Of a stretch of 64,000 nt of DNA, positions 31,475 to 39,876 are shown piece after piece. The stretch is from positions 62,001-126,000 of the forward strand of contig NZ_JBFRYB010000001.1 of the NCBI RefSeq assembly GCF_040892595.1, given 5' to 3'. Each line of letters begins with the position of its first letter. Positions within the stretch are counted from its first letter, which is position 1. Under the pieces are notes generated by a model, which worked only from the letters and a program-made list of their open reading frames with translations, was not told where the DNA came from and did not search any database. This DNA comes from Zhongshania sp. R06B22. Its GTDB lineage: Bacteria > Pseudomonadota > Gammaproteobacteria > Pseudomonadales > Spongiibacteraceae. Both the position numbers and the translations under genes were made by a program.

Positions 31475-31872
31475 GTTGCCCCATATCCAAATTTATAATC
31501 ATTACTTTGCATGCCTCAGATAGCGGACAGCTACCACATCAGATATCACTATAACCATCTTCCCCTTGCGGAAGACGGCTTCCAAGCAGCAAGCCACAAT
31601 CATCAAATCAAAGCGCTAATTATGAAATCGGGAAAAAGGGCGGGAGGACACGAACACCGCAAGCAAAAAACCAACATCGACTTTTTGAGAAAAGAGATAC
31701 TAATAAGCGCGCTTAACTCGCTGCATTCTTGCTTACAAATACATCTATATTTACAAGATAGACAGGCTATCGCAGGTAAATCTATCAGCTAGATATACAC
31801 AAATTTTAGTAAAGAATATCACTCACTTTTCGAACACGATAAATTCCGTGCAACTAGTAGGTAGGATCATTT
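31475..31872. other. Upstream region of the minus-strand glycan operon
   Basis: About 400 bases without a supported gene. It must carry the promoter of the tviB-led operon, since the flanking gene on the left reads away. A small inverted repeat (GATAG/CTATC at 31757-31771) is present. I cannot name promoter boxes with confidence and I see no JUMPstart sequence. Confidence 0.5.
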
Positions 31873-32532
31873 TTAGCTCGGGCTAGCAGCCCCATTAGTA
31901 TCCCCACCGCTTCCACCACCATTAGTCTGGTTATTACCCGGCGTCGTTGTAGCTGAGCCACTAGCGGTCTGGTCACCACCTTCACTCGCAGCCTGCGTGC
32001 GACCGTCGCTCGCGCCTGAATTGATAGCTACACGCTGTTCAGGAGCAGCTTTAACCGCTGCGCTCACAATTTGGCGCGTCATTTGCGGGACCTCTGCCAC
32101 TGCGGCTGCCACGATGGCGCGGGCGTACTGCGGCACCGCAGCGACTGCCGCTGCAACAATCTCAGCGGCCTGCAAAGGAAGCACCTTTACCGCTGCAGCA
32201 ACAATTACCGGTGCCATCGCCGGAAGCGCTTTAACTAACGACTCAGTGATGGCGACAGCATGATCGGGATACTCTGCTACCAATGTGCCCACTAGACTTG
32301 CAACAAGCTCAACGTCGACGTACGGTCTTTTTGCAAGTAGCTCAGCGCTAACAGTACCGAGTTGCGCTGGCACTGCCTGTAACAACGCAAAATATTCATC
32401 GTCTGCCAAGACGATTCCGGCCTGATTTAATGCCGTCACGGCCGCTTGATCGGCAATAACTACAGATGAAAAACAAACACCAGCGGCACAAAATGCCAAG
32501 ATAGCAACTTGGTTCCTTATTATTCTTCTCAT
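31873..32532 (-). CDS. Secreted alanine-rich protein of 15-residue repeats
   Basis: 219 residues from ATG 32532, chosen because GGAG lies 6 nt upstream. Signal peptide with AILAFCAAGVCFSSVVIA. From about residue 85 to 174 there are six consecutive 15-residue units: LVGTLVAEYPDHAVA, ITESLVKALPAMAPV, IVAAAVKVLPLQAAE, IVAAAVAAVPQYARA, IVAAAVAEVPQMTRQ and IVSAAVKAAPEQRVA. A Pro sits at position 9-10 of each unit, as in a helical solenoid with a kink at each turn. The C-terminal 45 residues are a Gly/Ser/Thr/Asn-rich low-complexity tail. It lies between the two divergent halves of the glycan locus. Function unknown; a cell-surface or matrix role is inferred. Confidence 0.7.
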   Translation of the reverse strand: MRRIIRNQVAILAFCAAGVCFSSVVIADQAAVTALNQAGIVLADDEYFALLQAVPAQLGTVSAELLAKRPYVDVELVASLVGTLVAEYPDHAVAITESLVKALPAMAPVIVAAAVKVLPLQAAEIVAAAVAAVPQYARAIVAAAVAEVPQMTRQIVSAAVKAAPEQRVAINSGASDGRTQAASEGGDQTASGSATTTPGNNQTNGGGSGGDTNGAASPS

Positions 32533-32825
32533 TACTTTCTCCGAGATCACATCGTGATAACCGCGCGCTCAGTACATACGCAGGGATTAGTCGAATCATT
32601 TATGGCGTACAAGTTCCGAGAGCTGCGCAGTCTATAGCACCTAATACACAAATGCATTACACTGTGAAAAATTCTCAGCCAGACTAAAATTTAGATAATC
32701 AAAGTTTCAACTCATCTGAATATTGAATCCACAGACCTTGTATTTCTTAAGATGCAAGCCTGCATAGCGCTTAAGGCCCCTGTTTAAGTTGAAGGCGCAT
32801 CAAACACAAAAATAATGGGTAAAAA

Positions 32826-34010
32826 ATGAAGAACAGCGTTATATGCTGCGCAGCACTGCTCGCATCTATTTGTTCAGAAGCAAGTGCGGAAATTAAATTG
32901 GAGGATGGTGATAATTTTCTTTCCTTACTTACCCTCGGCGCTCGCCATGATGACAATATCTCCCAAGATCCGAAATCTCAGCCTAGGGACTCGTCGGCGA
33001 TAGCCATTGTTCAGCCCGCGTTTTTGTTTAAAGTAGGCGGCTCAAAGGTCACACTCGACGGCGCTTACACATTAACAAATACGTCTTATGAGTATGACTC
33101 TAAGGACAACCATACAGATCACCAACTTTTACTAGGCAGTCAGTTTGCGCTTGATGCCAGTAACAAAGCATCACTGTCCTTCGATTATATTAAGAAGCAA
33201 GACATCAGAACCAGTATCAACCGAGCGGCCAGCGATGAGGAGGTCGGTGATAGATCACGCTTTACGAATTTATCCGGCCAGTATCGGCTCGGCGCCGATT
33301 CTGCCCGCGCTCAGCTTGAGCTAAATCTTGGCTCCAGCAATCTTAGCTATTCAAACAACCTTAATACGTCTTCCCAAAATAGACTCAAAGAGCGCGACAT
33401 GATTAGCCAAGGCGGCACTTTTTATGTCCGAATTGCTCCCAAGACTAGAATCTTACTCGAAGCCATACGCACCGACTTTGAGTACGAAGAATCAGAAAGT
33501 CTGCTGAACAACAACGCCACAAAATACTATGCCGGCGTGATCTGGGAAGCAACGGCCAAAACAAGCAGCTACATCCGCATTGGCCAAGAAGACAAGAACT
33601 TCGATAGTGACGGCGCACAAGACACCTCAGAGCCGGCGTGGGATATAAATATTACCTGGCAGCCAAGAAGCTACTCACGAATTAACCTTACAACCGGCAA
33701 AGGAGCTGCCGAAGGTAGCGTGAGATCCGATGTCATTCAGACGACAAACACCACTCTCAGCTGGACCCATGACTGGTCTTACCAATTTGAATCCCGACTA
33801 AGCTACACTTCGATCAGCGAGGACTATGAGGGCAAAACTTTCAATGGACGAGAAGACGACACTAATACTGCGTCCGCAGCCCTTACCTATACAATAAACC
33901 GGAATGTGCAGTTTAGCGGCAAATACAGCCGGAAAGAGCGTGTATCAAATTCTCCCGTCGAAGAGTTCGATAGCAATATAGTAGAAATAAACTTGACCCT
34001 TGCCATTTAA
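32826..34010 (+). CDS. Outer-membrane beta-barrel protein of exopolysaccharide locus
   Basis: 394 residues. A signal peptide (SVICCAALLASICSEASA) is followed by alternating strand segments with many Tyr/Ser/Thr and polar turns; the C-terminal strand is VEINLTLAI. This matches the barrel proteins of the BBP2 type often found next to Wza/Wzc genes. It is the first gene of the plus-strand glycan export unit, 76 bp before the Wza-like gene. It may be an outer-membrane exit channel for the polymer, complementing the short Wza-like protein. Confidence 0.75.
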   Translation: MKNSVICCAALLASICSEASAEIKLEDGDNFLSLLTLGARHDDNISQDPKSQPRDSSAIAIVQPAFLFKVGGSKVTLDGAYTLTNTSYEYDSKDNHTDHQLLLGSQFALDASNKASLSFDYIKKQDIRTSINRAASDEEVGDRSRFTNLSGQYRLGADSARAQLELNLGSSNLSYSNNLNTSSQNRLKERDMISQGGTFYVRIAPKTRILLEAIRTDFEYEESESLLNNNATKYYAGVIWEATAKTSSYIRIGQEDKNFDSDGAQDTSEPAWDINITWQPRSYSRINLTTGKGAAEGSVRSDVIQTTNTTLSWTHDWSYQFESRLSYTSISEDYEGKTFNGREDDTNTASAALTYTINRNVQFSGKYSRKERVSNSPVEEFDSNIVEINLTLAI

Positions 34011-34086
34011 GGCCTACCCGGGGTGGGTTGCTGCAACCATTAGCTAGCCGCCCTACGCTCCCAACCTTGGATCTGAAACAGAAACG

Positions 34087-34650
34087 ATGCAAAGACTTTT
34101 ATCCTATATGCTGGTTTGTTTATCGTTAGCTGCCGCAGCACCAATTTTAGCCCAAGGAAGCGCACATACAGCAGACAAGAGCCTAGATTCAATTTACCGG
34201 CTTGGTGCGGGAGATTTGCTCAGCGTGCAGGTATTTGGCGAGCCAGACCTAAGTTTCGCAGAAATCCGATTAACCGATGCAGGAACCTTCTCATACCCCT
34301 TTTTAGATGAAGTTAGAGCCAAGGGCTTAACAAGCGCGGAAGTTGAAGCAACAATTAAAGCCCGCTTACTCGGTGATTACCTAATTGACCCTAAAGTAAC
34401 CGTGCGGATTCTTGAATATCGGTCGTTTTTTGTAAATGGTGAAGTAAAACGGCCCGGGGGCTATCCCTTCACCCCCGGATTAACATTACGCAAAGCTATC
34501 GCAATATCCGGGGGCTTTACGGAACGCGCGTCTCGCAGCAAGTTTTATATCATTCGAGACAATGACAGCAAAAGAACGCCTGTTCGAAGTTCACTAGATT
34601 CCAATATCTACCCCGGTGATATTGTCACCGTTGACGAGAGCTTTTTTTAA
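34087..34650 (+). CDS. Wza-like polysaccharide export protein, short form
   Basis: 187 residues with a Poly_export domain (YRLGAGDLLSVQVFGEPDLS, about 35-110) and one SLBB-type domain (FFVNGEVKRPGGYPFTPGLT, about 118-165). The signal peptide ends at ILAQG with no lipobox Cys, unlike classical Wza (about 380 residues, lipidated, with a C-terminal amphipathic helix that makes the pore). This short form probably works as a periplasmic adaptor and needs another outer-membrane channel, for which the barrel upstream is a candidate. Wzc follows 7 nt later. Confidence 0.85.
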   Translation: MQRLLSYMLVCLSLAAAAPILAQGSAHTADKSLDSIYRLGAGDLLSVQVFGEPDLSFAEIRLTDAGTFSYPFLDEVRAKGLTSAEVEATIKARLLGDYLIDPKVTVRILEYRSFFVNGEVKRPGGYPFTPGLTLRKAIAISGGFTERASRSKFYIIRDNDSKRTPVRSSLDSNIYPGDIVTVDESFF

Positions 34651-34657
34651 GCGACCT

Positions 34658-36832
34658 ATGAATAATCAATCAAATAATCAACGCCCCATCGTCGCCAATC
34701 AACTTGATCTTGCGCATATCTGGGAGATACTCAATCGAGCAAAGTGGAGTATTCTTTTTTTAACGATAGCCGTAACCATGCTGGCCGCACTCGCTGTTTT
34801 ATCCGTACAGCCGGTTTTTAGAGCAACTACAACACTGCTGATTGAACCCACTAAAAACAAAATCGCATCCGCAGAAGAGCTGTTTGGTCTAGACACCTCA
34901 AGAGGGGAATATTTGTCTACGCAATTTGCCCTTTTAGAAAGCCGTGAACTATTAAAGACGGTTGTCACCAAGACTGGCTTGACTGAACAGCCAGATTTTA
35001 TAATGGAATCGAAAAACACCTTCAATCTCGGCTCTCTTATTAGATCACTGAAGTTAACTGAATATTTACCATTCACAATGCCTAGCGACATCGCCCCCGC
35101 CGCCCCGCCAACACTAGATGAACAAATGGATTTCACCCTCAAAGTACTACAGCGGCAGGTGACAATATCGCCAATCGCAAAAACACAGTTGGTCAGAATT
35201 CATGTTGACATGGCCAACGCGAACATAGCCGCGCGGGTGGCCGATAGCATCGCAAATAATTACATTAGCGGTCAGCTTGATGCTCGCCTAAGCATGCGTG
35301 AAACGGCAACGTCGTGGATGTCAGAACGGCTTATTGATCTCAAAGACAAACTTAAAAATTCTGAACGCCGCTTGCAATTGTACCGAGAAAAAGAAAATCT
35401 CGTGGATATTGAAGGCATAACGACCTTGTCTGCTGATACGCTAAGCAGCATCAGCAGCCGCCTCACAGACGCCAGAAAGGAACTTGCTAGCTCTCAAAGT
35501 CAATTCCAGCAGGTTCGCCAGATTCACCGGGATGACTTAGAAAGACTTAGCTCTGTCCCAGCAGTACTTAGTAATCTAGGGGTTCAACAATTTAAAGCCG
35601 AGCAAGCCAAAGCTATTTCTAAGGTTCAAGAGCTTTCTCGCCGCTACGGCCCCAAACACCCTACGATGATTAGTGCGCAATCAGAACTAGCATCTGCCAA
35701 TCAAAGTTTACGTAATCAAGTTTCCCAAGTTGTCTCCGGTATAGAGAAAAACTACCTGTTGGCAAGATCGAACGAGGAATCCTTAAGCAGCTCTTATAAT
35801 AATAACCGGAACGAAATTAAAGCCATTGCAAAGAAGGAATTCACACTACGAGAGCTACAACTCGACGTTGATACAAATCGCTCACTTTACAACACCTTTC
35901 TCGGCCGCCTTAAAGAAACCTCGGCTACAACGGACATGGAAACAGCCAATGCGAGGGTTGTTGACCCAGCTGCCGTGCCAAGCAAGCCAATCAAGCCAAA
36001 AAAGGCACTTATTGTAATGCTCTCTGCATTACTAGCATTAATGGCTGGCGCCGGTATAACACTGCTAGCTGATGCACTGGGCAATACATTTAGCAGTGTT
36101 CAACAAATCGAAGATTACCTGAACCTGCCGGTTTTTGGTGTGGTGCCATTTATAAAACGCAAAAAAAGGAAGGCACTAGCAAAGTCTTTCATTAACACAC
36201 CAAAAGGTGTATTTGCTGAGGCAATCCGCGGGCTCCGCACAAGTACATTGCTGGCAAGCAATAATGACAGCCAGCAGCTTATTTATATAACCTCATCTGT
36301 GCCGGGCGAGGGTAAAAGTATTATTGCCAGTAATTTAGCGCTTGCACTTGGACAGTTAAAAGAAACACTTTTGATAGACGCAGATATGCGGCAACCGGTG
36401 CTCGGCAAATCCTACGATTTACCACTTGGCTGTCCGGGATTGGCTAATATACTCGCAGGCACTGCGACTATAGAGGAATGCCTGCATGAAAAGGATGGTA
36501 TATACATTATCAGTGCTGGTGCAGCGCCACCGAATCCGCTCGACCTACTGTCATCGCCGCAGTTTGCAGAATTTATCGCTCAAATGCGCAGCCGCTTTGA
36601 TTATGTTGTAATTGACACCCCGCCAATACAGGCCGTTAGCGACGCTCTGGTCTTAGCTAAGAACGCCGACATATTATTACAAGTGGTGCGCAGTGAATCT
36701 ACGGCGAAAAAGGTAGTGGAATCAAGTATTGGTCAAATGCTGCAAAACAGACTGCGGGTTTCAGGTATCGTGTTCAGTCAGGTTAATGACAAAAAAAGTA
36801 AGTATTATCGATACGGGAAGTACCATAACTAA
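34658..36832 (+). CDS. Wzc-type polysaccharide co-polymerase with BY-kinase domain
   Basis: 724 residues starting at ATG 34658. A Wzz domain with two membrane segments (about 30-50 and 455-475) and a long coiled periplasmic part is followed by the cytoplasmic tyrosine kinase domain: Walker A SSVPGEGKSIIASNLALAL, Walker A' LLIDADMRQP and Walker B YVVIDTPP. The C-terminus KKSKYYRYGKYHN is a tyrosine cluster for autophosphorylation. It controls chain length and export with the Wza-like protein and is opposed by the PHP phosphatase downstream. Confidence 0.92.
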   Translation: MNNQSNNQRPIVANQLDLAHIWEILNRAKWSILFLTIAVTMLAALAVLSVQPVFRATTTLLIEPTKNKIASAEELFGLDTSRGEYLSTQFALLESRELLKTVVTKTGLTEQPDFIMESKNTFNLGSLIRSLKLTEYLPFTMPSDIAPAAPPTLDEQMDFTLKVLQRQVTISPIAKTQLVRIHVDMANANIAARVADSIANNYISGQLDARLSMRETATSWMSERLIDLKDKLKNSERRLQLYREKENLVDIEGITTLSADTLSSISSRLTDARKELASSQSQFQQVRQIHRDDLERLSSVPAVLSNLGVQQFKAEQAKAISKVQELSRRYGPKHPTMISAQSELASANQSLRNQVSQVVSGIEKNYLLARSNEESLSSSYNNNRNEIKAIAKKEFTLRELQLDVDTNRSLYNTFLGRLKETSATTDMETANARVVDPAAVPSKPIKPKKALIVMLSALLALMAGAGITLLADALGNTFSSVQQIEDYLNLPVFGVVPFIKRKKRKALAKSFINTPKGVFAEAIRGLRTSTLLASNNDSQQLIYITSSVPGEGKSIIASNLALALGQLKETLLIDADMRQPVLGKSYDLPLGCPGLANILAGTATIEECLHEKDGIYIISAGAAPPNPLDLLSSPQFAEFIAQMRSRFDYVVIDTPPIQAVSDALVLAKNADILLQVVRSESTAKKVVESSIGQMLQNRLRVSGIVFSQVNDKKSKYYRYGKYHN

Positions 36833-36869
36833 GTAAGCCAGCCATTGTGAATCACCATTTGGTGTATAA

Positions 36870-37604
36870 ATGATTGATATCCACTGCCACATCCTTCCAG
36901 GGATCGACGACGGCGCGCAAACACTGCAGGACTCGGTAGCCTTGGCAAAAGCTGCCGTTGATAACGGAATTACCCACGCAGTGTGCACGCCACACATCCA
37001 TTTCGGTCGCTACGACAACACCCGCGAAATCATATCCCAAGCTTGCACTACTTTGCGAAATACCCTTAGCGACCACAACATCAATTTGGCGATCAGCGCA
37101 GCAGCCGAGGTCAGGTTTGATGTCGAAATATTAAGTGCTATTGAGCGCGATGAGCTACCATTTTTAGGTGAATGGTATGGTGACAAGATACTGCTTCTTG
37201 AGTTTCCACACGGGGAATTTCCGATCGGCGCCGCAAAGCTAACACGATGGCTGCTAGACAATGAAATTCGGCCGATGATCGCCCACCCAGAGAGAAACAA
37301 AGGCTTGCTCGAACGCCCTGAGAAACTATCCCCGCTACTAGAGCAAGGCTGCTTATTACAGATAACCGCCGCGTCTGTTATCGGAGATTTTGGTCCAAAG
37401 GCCGAAAAAATGGCGCTATCGCTTATCGCCGAAGGAGTGGCAACCGTCGTTGCAACTGATGCCCACCATATCAAAAGGCGACCGCCGCTTCTTCAGCAAG
37501 CCTACGACATAGTTAGCAAACACCAAGGTAATGCGATAGCACAAAAGCTCATGGTAGATACTCCTTGGGCAATCGCTAGATCACACTTCCCCGGCTCAGA
37601 CTAA
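36870..37604 (+). CDS. PHP-family protein-tyrosine phosphatase (CpsB/CapC/YwqE-like)
   Basis: 244 residues with the PHP metal motifs: MIDIHCHILPGIDDG, CTPHIHFG, LEFPHGEFP, AHPERNKG and VATDAHHIK. This family dephosphorylates the tyrosine tail of BY-kinases. Finding it downstream of a proteobacterial Wzc is less common than the low-molecular-weight Wzb type. It is 37 nt after wzc and 3 nt before the next gene, in one transcript. Confidence 0.9.
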   Translation: MIDIHCHILPGIDDGAQTLQDSVALAKAAVDNGITHAVCTPHIHFGRYDNTREIISQACTTLRNTLSDHNINLAISAAAEVRFDVEILSAIERDELPFLGEWYGDKILLLEFPHGEFPIGAAKLTRWLLDNEIRPMIAHPERNKGLLERPEKLSPLLEQGCLLQITAASVIGDFGPKAEKMALSLIAEGVATVVATDAHHIKRRPPLLQQAYDIVSKHQGNAIAQKLMVDTPWAIARSHFPGSD

Positions 37605-37607
37605 ACG

Positions 37608-38333
37608 ATGTTAGGAACACGTAAACGACGCTCTCTTCTCTGGCTTAGCCTGGCGTTTTTTTGCGTATTATCTTTCATAGCAGGCATATTGATATCAGGC
37701 TCTTCACTCTACTCGCTGCAGGCGAACCGCTTTATCAGCGACTGGAGCCTTCGCCAAAATGAGCCGCAACCGCGTGCCTGGTTGATCGCTCACGGTGCAA
37801 TTGAGCGCGCCATTAATTGGTATCCCGTAGACAACCCTAACCTATTTATTACACGTGGTCGCATCCATGACTGGCGCTATTACAAAAAGCCAATAGGAGA
37901 CCCAATTGCCGCAGAGTCACGACTGCTTGCTTTAGCGGACTATCGCCATGCAGCGGAACTTCAGCCAAGCTGGCCATATACATGGATTGATATTGCACTG
38001 GTGAAAACTCGGCTCGGTATCGTTGATCAAGAGGCATTAGATGCCTTACAAAATGCATTCAACACCGGCCAATGGCGACCTGATGTATTACTAAACATCA
38101 CGGAAACGGGAGCCTTAGCTTGGAATATGCTTCCTGCTCGAGGGAAAAGGCTAGTAATGGTATCAATTGACCGAGGACTCGCGAGTAGTACAAAAACGGC
38201 AGGACTGGTCGCCAATTCCCTCGAACAGCTAGAGCGGGAGAACGCTATATGCAATCGCCTAGTCAATGAGTACATCAATATTAAAAAATGGTGTAGCCGC
38301 ACAGAAGCTCAAAAACCAGCGCTATTAAGATAA
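37608..38333 (+). CDS. VpsP-like single-pass membrane protein of polysaccharide locus
   Basis: 241 residues. A positively charged N-terminus (RKRRS) and one membrane helix (about 10-32) are followed by a periplasmic helical domain with TPR-like content (LALADYRHAAELQPSWPYTW, ALDALQNAFNTGQWRP). The order and size resemble VpsP-like proteins of exopolysaccharide loci; I assign it on context and general resemblance. Its 3' end overlaps the convergent lipoprotein gene by 9 bp. Confidence 0.65.
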   Translation: MLGTRKRRSLLWLSLAFFCVLSFIAGILISGSSLYSLQANRFISDWSLRQNEPQPRAWLIAHGAIERAINWYPVDNPNLFITRGRIHDWRYYKKPIGDPIAAESRLLALADYRHAAELQPSWPYTWIDIALVKTRLGIVDQEALDALQNAFNTGQWRPDVLLNITETGALAWNMLPARGKRLVMVSIDRGLASSTKTAGLVANSLEQLERENAICNRLVNEYINIKKWCSRTEAQKPALLR

Positions 38334-38831
38334 GTTGACATAGAACCAGCGACCATCTTCCAATCCAGCCTTGTCCCATTTATATCCAACTTTTTGAAGA
38401 TCTGTATTCGACATCACTCTAGTAAAACGGACATCGAGAATCCAGCCCTGCATATACAAAACGCAGTGGTATTGCTCAGTTTCGGTCCAGCAAGTTAGCA
38501 ACAAACTGCCGTATATTCTTTTGGCTTGAAGCAGTTCTTGGCACAGCAACGCGTGATCTTCACAATCACCACGCCAACCGTCGGCCGCGCTCGCGGGGTT
38601 CCAGTAGTCGCTCTCGCCATAGGTCGACGAGTCAGAATCATACTGAAATTTATCGTTTACGCGCTGAAGGACCTCATCCAAGACCGGCTTCACATCGTCC
38701 GGCGAGCCCTGAATCTGTGTTAAAAGCCCACCTTTCGCGCGAAATGGCGTAGGCTGACTTGTACAGCCCCAAAAAAACAGTGCAGGCACTAGCAAAGAGT
38801 AACGTGAAATTTGTCGACGCGTGATCAGCAT
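38325..38831 (-). CDS. Lipoprotein transglutaminase-like cysteine peptidase (C93-like)
   Basis: 168 residues. A lipoprotein signal ends in FFWGCTS (Cys 23). The mature part has the transglutaminase-like core: catalytic Cys in WRGDCEDHALL, His in YHCVLYM and Asp in ILDVRF. Such bacterial peptidases (BTLCP type, cf. LapG) cut surface adhesins. It is convergent with the glycan export genes and overlaps them by 9 bp. A role in processing a surface protein or matrix is inferred; no partner adhesin is visible. Confidence 0.8.
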   Translation of the reverse strand: MLITRRQISRYSLLVPALFFWGCTSQPTPFRAKGGLLTQIQGSPDDVKPVLDEVLQRVNDKFQYDSDSSTYGESDYWNPASAADGWRGDCEDHALLCQELLQAKRIYGSLLLTCWTETEQYHCVLYMQGWILDVRFTRVMSNTDLQKVGYKWDKAGLEDGRWFYVNLS

Positions 38832-38998
38832 ATTCGTTCAGTAGACCATCGTATAAAGGTAGGGTGTGGGCCACCCCTAGGAAACGGCAATACCACGCCG
38901 GAGTAGGCTTGATGTATTAGATTCAGATATGAAAGGATTAAATTTTTTGGCGAATCCAACTTACTAAATCTCCGTAAGAATTCCAGATCCAAGCAGGT

Positions 38999-39208
38999 TT
39001 AAGCGCCATCGGTACGCAGTGGCACTATTCGCTTGGCTAGAACTGCTGCACTGTATCCAGAAGGAGCTGGCGCCTCATCTCCAATTAGGTATACGTTGCT
39101 ACTCCCAGTATTCGCACAGCCAATGCACGCAGCCATTACTAGCGGCATTAGTACTAGCAAGCATAATATCCTTAGGCGCTTCTCGAAAATCGTCCTTGTA
39201 CCAGACAC
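38999..39208 (-). CDS. Possible small lipoprotein
   Basis: About 69 residues from a GTG at 39208, or up to 80 from TTG 39241. Hydrophobic helix ILCLLVLMPLVMAACIGC with a lipobox-like LVMAAC. The mature part would be about 45 residues with no known domain. The start is uncertain and no good Shine-Dalgarno was seen. It could be a small lipoprotein next to the glycan locus, or a chance frame. Confidence 0.4.
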   Translation of the reverse strand: MSGTRTIFEKRLRILCLLVLMPLVMAACIGCANTGSSNVYLIGDEAPAPSGYSAAVLAKRIVPLRTDGA

Positions 39209-39483
39209 TTCTCGACCCCCATTTAACACGTCAAGATGCAATGAGGCCTTAGCATATGAAACCTAGTAAAGGCTTATAATTGGGGATATCCCCCGATCGA
39301 TACATACAAATACCTATCGGCAGAAACCACACCCAATTTCACCAAACCTGCGATGGCAGTTGCCTTATACGAGGTAAAGTCCGCCGGCCTTCTTTTAGCG
39401 AACAGATTACTAGGCGAAAGCGCAACGTTCGATTCCGCCGTTTCTAGCGCGCTGCACGTTGGGCGAGTTGATCTCAGACACGG

Positions 39484-39846
39484 TCAATACTGACGCCGGG
39501 AAGCACCCTGGTAGATACCACAATCATTGCCACGCCGACTCATCGACGGTATAAACTTGTGCTTACTCATAAATGTGAAATATTCTGAGCTAGCATACGG
39601 ACTGCCCTGATCGCTGAGCACCAAAACTTTATTCTTGGGGTACGCTGCCATAGAGTCATTAATAACCTGCTGGACTTCCCCGAGTAATGTAGAGAACTCA
39701 GCGCTAGCCTGCCTACTAGAAAAGCGGACTGTCGTTGCAGACCGAAGAACGTCCTTATATACAGTCAAGCTTGCTTTAGATCCTCGGTATATACGATTGT
39801 CCCGTCCCATCTTATAATCAGGTTTGACGTGACGGTCTGCCATCAA
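39484..39846 (-). pseudogene. IS3-like transposase remnant (orfB fragment)
   Basis: A 120-codon open frame. Its second half matches the IS3-family integrase core with VLSDQGSPYASSEYF and SMSRRGNDCG, compared with the usual HSDQGSQYTS and SMSRKGNCYDNA. The catalytic region is incomplete, the match ends abruptly after NDC in an unrelated tail with a stop, and there is no orfA and no terminal repeats in the vicinity. It is therefore a decayed insertion sequence. Its 5' end lies 30 bp from the start of the TraF-like gene. Confidence 0.65.
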
Positions 39847-39876
39847 AAAATCTATTTGTATATTTCCATATTAATA

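Noticed and set aside
31511-31792. A 93-codon plus-strand frame upstream of the tviB-like gene
   Set aside because: His/Ser/Gln-rich random composition, no start context and no known domain; it lies in the promoter region of the operon.
39353-39490. A 46-codon plus-strand frame next to the IS3 remnant
   Set aside because: It has no recognisable content and lies in degenerate sequence; it could be a remnant but nothing supports coding.
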